This document shows positions 44,962-56,628 of a stretch of DNA of 64,000 nt, in pieces. The notes under the pieces were generated by a model, which saw nothing but the letters and a program-made list of their open reading frames with translations, did not search any database and had not been told where the DNA came from. The stretch comes from Cylindrobasidium torrendii FP15055 ss-10 (lineage: Eukaryota > Basidiomycota > Agaricomycetes > Agaricales > Physalacriaceae), in the NCBI GenBank assembly GCA_000934385.1, contig KN880521.1, forward strand, positions 1 through 64,000, given 5' to 3'. Every line of letters begins with the position of its first letter. Position 1 is the stretch's first letter. The position numbers were made by a program, and so were the translations under genes.

Positions 44962-46077
44962 CGGTGGCTCGACGGGGGATATCGACGGGGAACTCATGCC
45001 TCGTATGCACGCTCAGCTGGATGAGATACTAGCCCGCGGCTGACCTCGTTCATAGCCCCGCGTGGGATCCCTTCCCCTCGTAAGCCCCGACGTGCAACGA
45101 CGTGTGGGACTTCTATGGTCTTTCCAGACCAACATCAGGGAGGCACAGCGCATTCTGCAACCCACAGTGAAGGCAATGAGATGAGCGAGGCAAGCTCAGA
45201 GTCACATAAATTCTTTCTACGGCCTGGCCTCAAGAAATTTGGAATTGGGTCGACGTCGATGTTCCGTCCTCAAAGGTAATGTCAGCAATTGGGAAGGTCA
45301 CGTACCATAGCGTCTTGTACATTTCCTTCACCAACTCGTTTGTAGTCATCGACGGCATTACTTATGGTACATGTCCATTGAACAAACAGCGCCGGAAAAA
45401 CATCAGACTTATCATGGTTTCCAACCAACTCTGCATTTCCCTTGTTCCGCGACGATCCTGTGGTTGTATCTAGGTATGCACACTTCATGCTGCGCAGGCG
45501 ATCCGACGTCAGCGAATGGGAAGACAAGCATTGGGTCATCGAACTTGCCAAGAACTTGCTTCCACCCTCCTCTTATGCGAGTGCTCGCAAGTGAAGAACT
45601 CAACGCCGCCGCTGGCACATGGTAGCGCACACGATGAAAAAATGTCTATGCTCAACAAGCAATCCTCTCAGTCAAAGCTACTGCTATCTCGTTGTTGTAA
45701 GTATCCGCTGGAATGCATCGTCGGTCCTGGACTCGGGACATTACTGCCGTGTCAAACTGACTGCAAATTAGGCTCGCCTTCCCCACATTTCCCCACGCTT
45801 TCCTATCCAAATTCACGCCCTATCATTCGTCAAAGGTGGTGCTACTTTGTCCTTGTTGCCGGACGCGCAGTCGATCACCGACCACTCGCATATTTGTGGT
45901 TCTGGTTGTCATGATTTAAGCGTAGTGCGCGCAGTCGGCAATATCTTGAACATCACAACCACTCAAGTATAAAAGCGATAGTCGAACACTTCCTTTTCAA
46001 CACCAACATTTCCTTCTCCGGCTTTTCTTTCCCTTCTTCATAAAGCCCTACCTTTCAGCTTGCGACTTCAGTTCATC
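44962..46077. other. intergenic with possible exon remnants
   Basis: A short frame MSEASSESHKFFLRPGLKKF starts at 45181. Another frame near 45394-45594 reads VVSRYAHFMLRRRSDVSEW and KHWVIELAKNLLPPSSY. I could not join them with consistent phase, so a decayed gene is more likely than a live one. The right end is the dioxygenase promoter, with TATAAAAGCG at about 45968. Confidence 0.35.
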
Positions 46078-47473
46078 ATGGTCTTCATTGCCCCTGTTCT
46101 CGCAGTTGCTTTGTCTGCAGCGTCTTTGGCGTCTGCACACCCCCATTTCGCACCTGGAGACCCCGCTATTGCAAAGCGTGCAGCCTTCCAGGCGACGGCG
46201 CGCCGCTCGCTCGCGGATTGCCAGGGCGAGCTCATGAAGAAGGACGGTGTCTACGAGCGGGGTATCGCCCGTCGTGAGGCGCTTGCCAACATGGCTCGCG
46301 ACCAACTGAACATTCGTGCGTGCTTGCTTGAGTGTTTGTCGAGACATGACTGATCTTAATTGTGCTCTAGGTCGCGACAGCGTCGCTTTCCGCAAGCGCG
46401 ATTTGGATGATGTCCTTGCGACCGACCACCACTCGAACAAGACCGGCGTCACTGAAGAAACCGACCCGGCCACTCTGTTCAGCGGCAACAGCTCGTGCGT
46501 TCTCGCTCCAGAGACGACCGAGGGTCCCTACTGTATGTTTTTCCGTGCATTCCTGAGCGCCCCGCTAACAGTACCTAGATGTCGATGGAGAGTACGTCCG
46601 CTTCGACTTGCGCGAAGACCAGGAGGGCGGTGAGCACGCTCTGACATTTGGTTAATTCTTCACGCTTACAGAACCATAGTACCGCTGTATGTCGACTTCC
46701 AGCTTATTGATGTCAACACCTGCGCACCTGTCCCGGACGTATACGTCGACTACTGGCATTGTGAGTCTCCTCGATCTGTCACATACTTCTTATCCAACCT
46801 TCGATCCAGGTAATGCAACTGGTGTCTACTCTGGAGTCATCGCCGGTACAAATGGAAACTCTGCTGACGAGTCTAACGTTGTGAGTATCCTCACACATAT
46901 TTCTTGCACAATTTACTGAATACATCGCAGAACGCGACCTGGCTCCGTGGACTTGCTCCCACCGACGAGAACGGTGTCGCCCAATGGCTCTCTATCTTCC
47001 CCGGTCACTACACCGGCCGTACAGCCCACATTCACGTCGCTGCGCACCAAAACGGAACTCTCTTTGACAACGGCACCTACGTCTCCGACACCGTTTCGCA
47101 CGTTGGCCAGCTCTTCTTCGACCAAAGCACCATCACCGAAGTCGAGCTGCTCGCACCGTACAACACCAACACCCAGGAACTCACCACCAACGAAGAGGAC
47201 GGTATCATGGAGGAGGAGGCCGCCGACATCGACCCCGTCATGCAATATGTCTACCTTGGCGATTCGGCGGAGGATGGCTTTGTGATGTGGGCCGCAATGG
47301 GCATTGACACTTCTGTGTACAACGACATCAGCGCTGCGGCCTCGTACTACGCTGAGGGTGGTGTTATGAACCCGGATAGCGGTATGGGTGGTCCCCCAGG
47401 CGGACCTCAGGGCAGCGCGAGCGGCTCTGCCCCTGCGTCGACTGCCTCGGCATCTGCATCTGCATCTGCTTAA
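46078..47473 (+). CDS. secreted intradiol ring-cleavage dioxygenase
   Basis: The signal peptide is MVFIAPVLAVALSAASLASA. The N-terminal region has basic cleavage-like sites (AKRAAF, FRKRDL). The catalytic beta-sandwich shows APETTEGPYYVDGEYVR (first Tyr ligand region), LYVDFQLIDVNTCAPVPDVY, VDYWHCNATGVYSG, WLRGLAPTDENGVAQWLSIF and HYTGRTAHIHVAAH (His/His/Tyr Fe3+ ligands). It should open catechol rings between the hydroxyls. Secreted fungal members lacking an N-terminal dimerisation domain are known to act on lignin-derived catechols. The tail is Gly/Ser/Ala-rich (about 40 residues). Six exons. A TATA box lies about 110 bases upstream. Confidence 0.88.
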
Positions 47474-47747
47474 TTTCTTACATTATAAATAAGTACCCAC
47501 GCATTCGCTCTGACGGATATCATTTAATACTCTTTCTCAACAATTCATATACTTTGGATGCATCTAGTGGTTGCTTTGACATTATTGCTTCAAGCTTAGG
47601 AGTTGTAAGGAAGATTCTCGGGCCGGAGAAGCATGGCACGATCGCATCGAATTCCTGACCCTCGTGCCATCTTTCCTTCACACCTCCATCATCCATCCTC
47701 TTCTCCGTCTTCCCACTCTCCTCGTTGGCCGTGCACCTGTCCTAATA

Positions 47748-48498
47748 ATGTCCTCAATTACCTCGACACTTATGATCTCAGTTCTGCTTGCCTTCCTCAG
47801 CCTTTTCGCGCTGGTATCAGAGGCGACTCCCCTTGGTTTCGAGGCTCAGCTGCGCGCTCGTGCACTATCCCTTGGTCCTCGTACTACGGAGCCATACTTC
47901 CCCGCCGACATTCCTTCGTGCCCGAAGTGTGAATCGGTACGTCCTCTCGCTCTCCTGATGCAAATTTCCAGGTCGTTTAATACCCGACAGGACTATGGAA
48001 GCATCCAACATTGCGCGGCAGCCGCTCCTGTCCTGCAGAACTTTTCCATGGTGCGTTTTCCACCCCTTCGCGCAGCGTGGAATTGCTCTAATGCGGAATA
48101 GATCATCTTCAATCCTGGTGCTTTCATCGACGTTATTCAATGCGCGTGCACGGAGACCTTCCAGTCGGTATTCCCGCAATGTGTGGACTGGTATGTGGCA
48201 ACGCACTTCTTACCACCATGAGCTCATGAATGTTTTTCGTAGCTTCCAGCAGACCAACCAGACCGACGTGATCAACACCGACGATCTTCCCAGTGTGGTC
48301 GCAGGCATGAAGCAGGTCTGCGCTTTGGAGAGCGCGCTCTTGGGCAATGTCAGTGGCGCTAACAGTGCTACGAGCGCAGCCGCCACAGCACAACCGTCGG
48401 ACGCTGCGATGATATCCCAGATGCCCCCGGCTTTGCCTGTAATCTTTGCAGGGGCCAGTGTGGTATTGGCTGTGCTTAGCGGATTCTTGGTGCTGTGA
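47748..48498 (+). CDS. small secreted Cys-rich protein with probable GPI anchor
   Basis: Signal peptide MSSITSTLMISVLLAFLSLF..SEA. The mature part has six or seven cysteines: IPSCPKCES, YGSIQHCAAAAPVLQNFSM, VIQCACTETFQSVFPQCVDC and GMKQVCALES. It is followed by a Ser/Thr/Ala spacer (NSATSAAATAQPS) and a C-terminal hydrophobic end VIFAGASVVLAVLSGFLVL, the layout of GPI-anchored wall proteins. Four exons. An in-frame upstream start at 47664 is possible but would bury the signal peptide. Likely cell-wall or plasma-membrane surface; function unknown. Confidence 0.68.
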
Positions 48499-49321
48499 TG
48501 AGGAGAGGGGAAATGGGTTTGCTGCTTTATCTATTAACTTATGCATATGCCTAGGCTTGGATTATTTACGACGCGACATGATGCTCACGACTACTAATGG
48601 GATTAATGACGACCATGTGCTATTTGAATTTCCTCTTGGCTTGGGCGAGTGTGATTCAAGAATGTGAACTCACTTCAGGCGTGCATGATGAAGGACCTTG
48701 AAACTCAAACTGCAGCTTGTTTTCGAGCCCGTGTGTAAGGTAGCCTCGAACAATTTATACCATGTCGGTGTCATCCATCGACCCTATTATAGAGATATCT
48801 CTGGGATAAATCGTGCTCGTATAGGCGTGGGATGTACTACTCGCTGCCGCAGTTGCTGGACATCTTGAAGGGTACCCTTTGGCACAAGTGGGATGGGTTT
48901 GGGCTCGAGGAAGAGTGTAATACGAGCGGCGGCGGTTGATGAGAGCGGTATTCATATCGTTCACGCGGTAGATTAGAAGACACTCACTCGATGCTGAATT
49001 ACCAAGCCACTGCCACTGGAAAAGCGACAAGCAAGTAAATGAGGTCCGTCGAGCAAGCCTTCCTTCAGCCATGATACGTGATGCATGAACTTGTTTTCGT
49101 TTCGCTATTGTGCAATCTCTTTTGAAATGTGTGGCAGCGTGCGCCGCATTCCCAGCATCGGACGGTTCCGTTTGGTCAAGAATAATACAAGGAAGATTCG
49201 GTCCCGCATAAGATGCACGACAGATGTCACTAACGCTGCGTAGGTATATAAAGCGGGATAATCAAGAATTTACATCTTGCACGTCAATCTTTCTTTCCCT
49301 TCCTCCCCACCACTCGAAACA
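48499..49321. other. intergenic, no gene seen
   Basis: About 820 bases. The promoter of the next NTF2-like gene is on the right (GTATATAAAGCG near 49243). A minus frame at 48755-49072 has no supporting motif. Confidence 0.45.
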
Positions 49322-49890
49322 ATGTCCGTCGAGTCCTCCGCATATCTCAAAGTCTTCCAAGAGTTCTGGGCGGCTTTCGAGCAGCACGACTATGAGCAGT
49401 GCACTACGATGATGGCAGACGACTTCCAGTGGATGATCAAGCCGAAATCACTCCAGTACGAACCACTTCGACGCGATGTCTGGAAAGCGATGGTCACTGC
49501 GCTGTTTGGAGAGGGATTTGAGAAAGGCAAACCTAATGTGAGTATGAGGACGACACCAAACGCTCTTTGAACTTAGAGCGTGCAGTTCACGATTTCGGAA
49601 GTCTTCGAGACGGCGGCGGAGACACCAACAGTCATAGGACATGTAAGCGCACGTATCTCACGACAGGAATAAGGTGGAATAATCGACTGCCACAGGTCGA
49701 GAGCAATGGGACATCGCTCAAAGGAAACGAGTTACGCAACGAGTATGTCTTTATCGCCAAGTTCGAGAAGGGAACGGCGCAAGGGAAGTTGCCGAAGCTA
49801 CAAAGCATGATGGAATTCATGGACTCGAAGATAACCTCAGAGTTTATGCAGAAGGAGCAGATGTCTGGCGAAGCTGTGAGCTCCGTCTGA
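49322..49890 (+). CDS. NTF2-like/SnoaL-fold small protein (copy 4)
   Basis: Exon 1 starts MSVESSAYLKVFQEFWAAFE, has MADDFQWMIKPKSLQ, and ends EKGKPN. Exon 2 is FTISEVFETAAETPTVIGH. Exon 3 has SLKGNELRNEYVFIAKFEKG and LPKLQSMMEFMDSKITSEFM. Same intron plan as the copies at 2005-2566, 23735-24285 and 42483-43035. About 150 residues. It is the only plus-strand copy. The TATA box about 75 bases upstream and short 5' leader suggest regulated expression. Role unknown. Confidence 0.67.
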
Positions 49891-50346
49891 TCCAGAGGAC
49901 TCGATGGGACGGTAAAATCAGACCTTTGGAGGTGTATAGGGAAAGTACTTATGTAATCGGAAGGAAGTTTTGTCGCTGAATATGTGTGTCAAGCGTCCTA
50001 GCTGATGGTTCGCTTGCGAGTAAAAGTCTGCGACTCTGGTTCAAAGTGTCAATGATGCCATCACTGGAGATTGTGGCAAGCCGAATCTGAGCCGAATCAT
50101 GCCGCGGCACTGCTCCATTGTTCTGGTTCGGCAGCTTTCCTTTCAACCACTACACATATGTCGACAATTCGTCCTTTTTTCCTCTCCCAATTTTTCAGAA
50201 ACACGCGCGAAATATGCGCTCTCCGGGGAATATGCGGCGACACGTGCACGCTAGCGTCTTCTCGAGTGGGGATACAGAGTCTTTTCTAGCAAGTATAATA
50301 GCCGCCTCGGGGCCTACGCAGCGCCCAACATTCTCTCCCTCTTACC
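49891..50346. other. intergenic, helicase promoter
   Basis: Spacer between two plus-strand genes. No coding frame, RNA gene or obvious core element recognised. Confidence 0.4.
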
Positions 50347-53300
50347 ATGGCCTCCAACCTTTGCCCTGGTTTTTTGGAGAGCGGATCATGCTCGGATACT
50401 GCCTGTCGCCGCCCACATTCTGCTTTCCTATGCGAGCTATGCAAGCGCGTATTCCCAGACAAAAACCAATCCATCGCCCACTTTCAATCCAGAAAACACG
50501 CGCAAATCGTCAAAGGTGTTCACCTATGGCTCCATTGCTCTGTATGCGAGAATATTTGCCGCGGAACGCATTGGAAAGAGCACGTCAAATCGCCTAACCA
50601 CGCCCGCAAGGCCCGCAAAAAGGGCGTCGATCCATCCATCAACCCGCTCGCTGTCGACAATGTCAACAATCACACTTTTTGCCCGACATGTAACACCCAC
50701 GTCCACCAAAAAGAATGGGACGCCCATCCCCAGCGCGCTTCGCACCGCGCCAAGGCTACATTCGAAGTACTCTCCGCGGTCTTGCACTACTCTGAGCAGG
50801 ATAAGCACGGCGTCATCGTGGACGGCCAATTTGACTTTGGCGTCGTCGCTGTGGATGGGGCCAGTGTCGGCATCACCGCGACGGCCACAGTAACAACCAC
50901 GGTCCCCCAGCTAACAGTCCGGATGCTTTCTGCCCGAACCACTTCCACCACACCGTATGCATATCTTTCTCCCCATTTGTTTTGCCTCGCTGACCAGTCC
51001 TAGGTTTTCGGTATCGACCAATGGCACCGAGGTGGCATCGGCGTCAAACATCGTGATGACTGTTACTGCGCGACAGTCTTATGCAGGCGTCGCTGAAGAT
51101 CGCCTCACCCTCATCTTCGAGGACGTTCAGCTCGGCACACGTTTTGCGATCACCAAACCTCTCCGTATTGTCGTTGGAACCGACACGGCGCGGTCTCAAG
51201 CTCAGTCGTCCGCTCCGTACAAGCCCAAGCGCCGGTCCGAACGTCATCCCGAGCATGATATCGAGCCTGGCGAGCGTCCTCCTTCGCTAAACAGCATACG
51301 ATACATTGTGACGCTTCCGCAAGCCCTCCTTCCTGCACCCATCAAGGACATTCTGGATTTTGGTTCCCTGCAGCAGAGAGTGGGGCGAATTCGCGCCATC
51401 CACCTTCCGGCAACATTGTCCGTCAACACGTACTCGCAGCATTTCCGCACCCTCATTTGGACAGAGGAGCATCAAACGACGTGCGTTCATCCTGCGTATT
51501 TTCGTTCATCCCACAGCTGATATTGTCGCAGTGTCGACCTTGCGAGATACGACATCGAGCGCGCGACACTGTATAGGGACAACACTCATCCCAGTCTCCA
51601 CTTGTAGGTATACCTTACCAGCATGAAATACACCGCGCTTATACTCCATTTAGCCTCAATGTCCCAGGGCTCGCAGAGAAACGCCCAAGCGTACTCGTCG
51701 GTGCGCAGCGCTGTCATGTTGTGTCTCTCTCCATCTTACCCTTTTTGCAGGAGACAGCATTCTCATTCGTCGCCCGGATGCGCCGGAAGGACATTGGTAC
51801 GAGGGCTTTGTTCATGTCACCCGCATGCAAGATATCGGGTTGAGGTTTGGCGGCGGCTTCCGACCTATCGCCAAGGTCGAGTACCATGTCCGGTTCAGAC
51901 TCAACCGCATCCCTCTGCGAAGGCAACACCAAGCTTTGGACACCGCTTTCGCTCCCTCCCGTCTGCTGTTCCCACCGGCGCCGACGCCTCAAGTTCCACC
52001 GAGTTCCGACGTCGTTCTTGACTTCCACAATGGATTCGTCGAACAGAACGACAGACAGAAGCTGGCTGTTGGCTGCATTGTGCGCATGCCGGCTGGGTCG
52101 TCCCCATTCGTTCTCTTCGGACCGTGAGTGGTTGTGGCTCAGTGTCGGCTGCATGGATACTTACCTTAATACTTAGGCCGGGCACAGGGAAGACCGTGAC
52201 CATTGTCGAAGCCATTTTGCAAGTTCTTTTCCTCAAGTCAGACGCCAGGATTCTCGCATGTGCACCGTCGAATTCAGCAGCAGACCTCATCGCCGAGCGA
52301 CTTGGACAGAGGCTCACGCCTGATGAACTATTCCGCTTCTATGCGCCCTCGCGCCCTCAAATTGCGGTACCCGACGCCGTGAAGCGGTTCACCTACGTCG
52401 CCCCGAATGGACATTTCTCTGTCGAGTCAGTGGACGCTGCAAAGAACTTCAGAGTTTGTGTCACGACATGTGTATCCGCGTCCGTGTTCTTTGGTATCGG
52501 TGTTCCTCGCGGCCATTACAGCCACATCTTTATCGACGAGGCGGGACAGGCGACGGAGCCGGAGACTATGATCTCCATCAAGACCATGGCCGACAATAAG
52601 ACCAATGTAATCCTGTCGGGGGACCCGAAGCAGCTCGGCCCCATTATCAGGTCGCCTGTGGCGAAGGAGCTCGGCTTGGAGGTTAGTTATGTCGAGCGGC
52701 TCATGCAGATGGATGTGTATGACCCCGTTCGCGGACACGGCCAAAGGTGAGTTTGCTTCGGACATCATCTTCCAACGCATCTGCTCACATTCTCTTCAGC
52801 GTCGTCAAGCTGACCCGGAACTTCCGCTCGCACCCCGCTATACTCGACTATCCAAATGCGAAGTTCTACAATGGCGACCTCGTCGCGTGCGGCCCGCCTG
52901 CTCAAATCAACGTGTTCGTCAATAGCGCGATCTTACCTCCCGCGGGGAAGAAGTTTCCCGTCATGTTCATCTCAATGGCTGGCAAGGACGACCGCGAGGC
53001 ATCGTCGCCCTCTTTCTTCAACCAAGAGGAGATCTCAATGGTCGAGAAGCTCATCAAGGATATCAAGGGCGACACGGACATGAACATCGGTATGAATCTC
53101 AGTCTGTTGTGTCTCCGCTCGAAATTCACATGAACACCAGACGATGAGGACATTGGTGTGATCGCGCCGTACCATGCTCAAGTGGTGAAGATTAGGAAGA
53201 TGCTCAAGGACACTGCAAGTGGTGTAAAGGTCGGCTCTGTAGAAGAGTTCCAAGGCCAAGTAATCATCACTCTTGTTGGATACTGCGACACGCTGACGCT

Positions 53301-53732
53301 GCCTACAGGAAAAACCCGTCATCATCGTGTCCACAGTGCGAAGCTCCCAGGAGTTTGTCAAATACGACTTGCGCCATACGCTAGGCTTTGTCGCAAACCC
53401 TCGCCGGTTCAACGGTGCGTTAATCTTCGAGATACACTCTAAGCTATTGCTGATGCTTTTTCTCTGCAGTCGCTGTCACTCGGGCCAAGGCGCTTCTCGT
53501 CGTCGTCGGTGACCCCATGGTTCTCGGGCTTGACCCTCTGTGGCGCGCATTCCTGAACTATGTGCATAACGGGGGAGGATGGACGGGGAAGCCGATCTCT
53601 TGGGACCCTAGTCTACCGGTGGATGATACAGGAAGGTACGATGAGGCTGTGAGGGAAGCCGCACAAGAGAATATGAACGAGCTCGTAAGGCTGATGGAGG
53701 AGTTCACGCTTGGTAATATGTCTGAGGAGTAG
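50347..53732 (+). CDS. MOV10/SDE3-like SF1 RNA helicase (copy 2)
   Basis: Paralogue of the gene at 37282-40646 with the same order of parts. N-terminal fingers: [55 protein letters not shown] and [13 protein letters not shown]. The middle has [19 protein letters not shown]. Core motifs: Walker [13 protein letters not shown] after an intron at [74 protein letters not shown] and [21 protein letters not shown]. Catalytic residues intact. The two proteins differ most in the zinc fingers and the segment after the core. Presumed RNA-silencing or RNP helicase, cytoplasmic. Confidence 0.88.
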
Positions 53733-54645
53733 TTGTTTTGTATATAGTTGTTTATATCTTGATAGTTAGGGATTCATTGTAGCAGACTTAGTCAGCATTC
53801 CAAATGATACTTAAATAGTTTGATTGTCGCTAAAGAGGAGAACATCGTGTTCGTTTATTGACAACTCGTGTGTACGCAGGGGAAAGTTTTGAAAATGTCT
53901 GTGGTCGCTGTAATACAGCCCCGGGACTCGGACGATGCCTAGAAGACCCCCGAGTGTTGTTGACGATGGACTCGATAAAAAAAACCAATTGCTGACAGGT
54001 GTATGAATCCTGTTTCTGTATATCTTCTCCCGATGAAATCGTGTCTCCACTTAATCCCTGTATAGAATATACTACACTGAATTACACTCCATGCGCCTGG
54101 CCATTGGTGATTTCATACGAGGTACCGACTTGATGTAGCTCATTAAATCATCAAGTGAAGGCGTCGAAAGTTTGACCAAAGGTCATGCTATGCGTGGTCA
54201 GAATCAGGCGACGACAAGTTTTGATGGATGCCGTTACTACGGCACGCAGAGTTTGGATACCACGTGATCGTGTGAACCATCGGCATCTGTGCTCGGCACA
54301 GCGAATCGCGTTCGTGAGCATACATCGTATGTTGAGGAAATGCTCACAAACTCGGAAGGGTCCACTTCTTCAGGTCCATGGAATGAACCTTTCGCCCCGC
54401 AGGTCATGCAGACTATGTACAAGACGCAAGTCAGCATAGATATCACTGCTGCTGCGAGTGAAGCATTCATTGCGTCGTAATATTTCTATAGATTCTCTTA
54501 GATGAACACGGGATCCCAAGCTTTGCGGGCGGCTTCGTCTGCATGCAGTGATAAAACAATAAATTCATTCGTTATATATAAGTACACCCTCCACGAGCGT
54601 CAAGCAGCCCCTCCACATTCGGTGGCATATACCGAATGTGCTCCC
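53733..54645. other. intergenic with a possible exon relic
   Basis: An open stretch at 54289-54480 reads HTSYVEEMLTNSEGSTSSGP and MYKTQVSIDITAAASEAF, which looks protein-like, but it has no start context and no partner exons. Probably a gene fragment. Nothing else recognised. Confidence 0.35.
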
Positions 54646-55759
54646 TCAATACATCTCCTCGTCACTGTCATATACTTCGACTTTGCGATCTACATGGTCC
54701 AAGTGCCGTGCAGGAGAAGGGAAGGACGAGCTTGTGGATGATACAGACGACGTTCGGGATCGGGAGGCTCGGGAGGGGAAAGTAGAGCATGAGGATTGTG
54801 TCGGCGGAGGGCTGGGATAACCAAGCTGGGAGATGGAGGGGGACATACTCGAACTGGAAGTCGAAGTTGTCGGTGAACTAGGATGGGATTGCGCGGTCAG
54901 TACCAGCAACAAGAATATGCGTAGAGTAGACGCACACGTCGTAGTCGTTGAGAAGCATTGCGATAGAAATCCTCCTGGAGGCTGTATATGGATGTTGTGG
55001 TGGCTGCTCAACGCTGCGAGTGTGGATGCGAGTTCTGTGCTTGTGCAGTCCGGAGGGGGTAGTACATGAATAGTGGCAGCCAGGTCGGTCGCAGCTATAA
55101 GAGCGCTTGTCATCATGCCTCAGGCGGTGAGTGGCCATGTCTTGGGGTCTTGAGGCCGTGTGCTTGCAGCCGGGCCAGTCGCAGACATAGGACTTGGCAC
55201 TAACGTGACCGGTGGACTTCTGGTGGCTGGTCAGGGTTGCGGCAAGAGCGGCAGAGTAGTTGCATCCAGGCCAGTCGCATTGGTACGGTTTTTCGCCCGT
55301 ATGTACGCGCCGGTGGGTCTTGAGAGTGAATGGAGCCGCCGCGAGGTATTCACAGCCTGGCCAATCGCATTTGAGGTTCTTTTCCCCAGTATGCTTGATA
55401 CGGTGCCGTGCGACGGTTTGTCGAGCATGTGCGGTGTAGTTGCAGTCGGGCCAGTCGCAGGCAAAAGGCCGTTGTATGTGTATCCGCCGATGTGCAGCAA
55501 GGTTGCTCTTCCGCGGGGAGGTATAGTCGCAGCCTGTCCAGTCACATGTAAGTAGTCTCTGTGCAGGTTTTTGCTCTGGTTCGTGGGCACTATCCCGGTG
55601 GTTATCCAAATCCGCCTGTGTCGCGCCAGAGAATGAACATAGAGGAGCAGAACAGCGGAAAGATGGCTCTGGGCCCTCGTCGGTGCCCGTTTCGGAGGGC
55701 GCATCGATATTTGTTTCGGTCGGCACGTCCGTGTGGCTGGAGGAGAGCGAGGCACTCAT
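54646..55759 (-). CDS. C2H2 zinc-finger protein, seven fingers
   Basis: Seven tandem fingers: CSAPLC..H, then six of the form C-D-W/R-x-G/D-C (CDWTGC, CDWPDC, CDWPGC three times, CDRPGC), with linkers such as HTGEKNLK and HTGEKPYQ. Canonical TGEKP linkers indicate sequence-specific DNA binding. After the fingers an intron (GTGCGT..CCTAG, CTGAC branch) joins LNDYDV to SPTTSTSSSS, giving a Ser/Pro-rich tail that ends VEVYDSDEEMY. The start is taken at MSASLSSSHTDV (55759). An in-frame ATG at 55846 would add a hydrophobic stretch that looks unnatural. A nuclear transcription factor is likely; target unknown. Confidence 0.75.
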
Positions 55760-55846
55760 GGATGACAGTGAAATGTCGAGCCTCGGGATGATGACGGTGA
55801 GAAGCAACCGCGCCAACGTGATCGCATCAAGGGCCGTGTCGATCAT

Positions 55847-56628
55847 TGGGTACGCGAACTTCGAACCTCCGTACTTATTGGGCCTAGCGGCATCTAGCCT
55901 GCGAATCGACCCTTCAAATCATGACCAAGGTGTAAATCTTCTGCTTCCACCACTTGGTTTTCCTGTTTCTTACTTGCTTACGATTCTTACAATACAAGAG
56001 CTTCGCGCTTGTAGCGAATCAAATAATGGCAACATGTCCTCGGGTCTCTGTTTCAACAAGCCTCAGCCCGGTAGCTTAACTCGGGACTTGTCGAGTGATG
56101 ACCGTGAGAACAGGAAGTCCGGGTCTGTTAGATCATATAACATTCATCATGCAATGGGTTGACGGTTTCAACCCAGTGTTACTGTAGACAAAATTTGCTG
56201 TTGCTGCTACATAAGTCTGAGCATGATAGCTGGGCCGTGCGATGGAGTGTATTCATGAGCGGGCATTATTAGTATTGCCCAAGCTCGTCGAGCGACGACT
56301 CAAAGTTGAGCATTTTTGATGCAAGACAGCGCTTTGAGGTATATTATAATACGGTATAACAAAATATCGAACAACTGTAATGGCGTGTCCTTTAAAGACA
56401 TCCCGGCATTCCGCACTTGCCGGTCGGTCTACCTGTAGTCATTCTGGTGTACATACAAGTTAAGGTTGTGAGTGACCAAGCTCAAGCTTGAAGAGCTTAA
56501 AGGTGATCGATTGATCCGGCGCGGGAACATTCCGGTAATCAATTAGAAGGTCGCGTGGGCGTCCGGCACCGTCTCTCCTTCCTCGAGCTTGAGCCACTTA
56601 CATTGGGTAGGCTGTAAATACGACCGAC
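55847..56628. other. intergenic, divergent promoters
   Basis: Between the zinc-finger gene and the long F-box gene, which point away from each other. No coding frame or RNA gene recognised; the middle (56200-56400) is AT-richer than its flanks. Confidence 0.4.
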
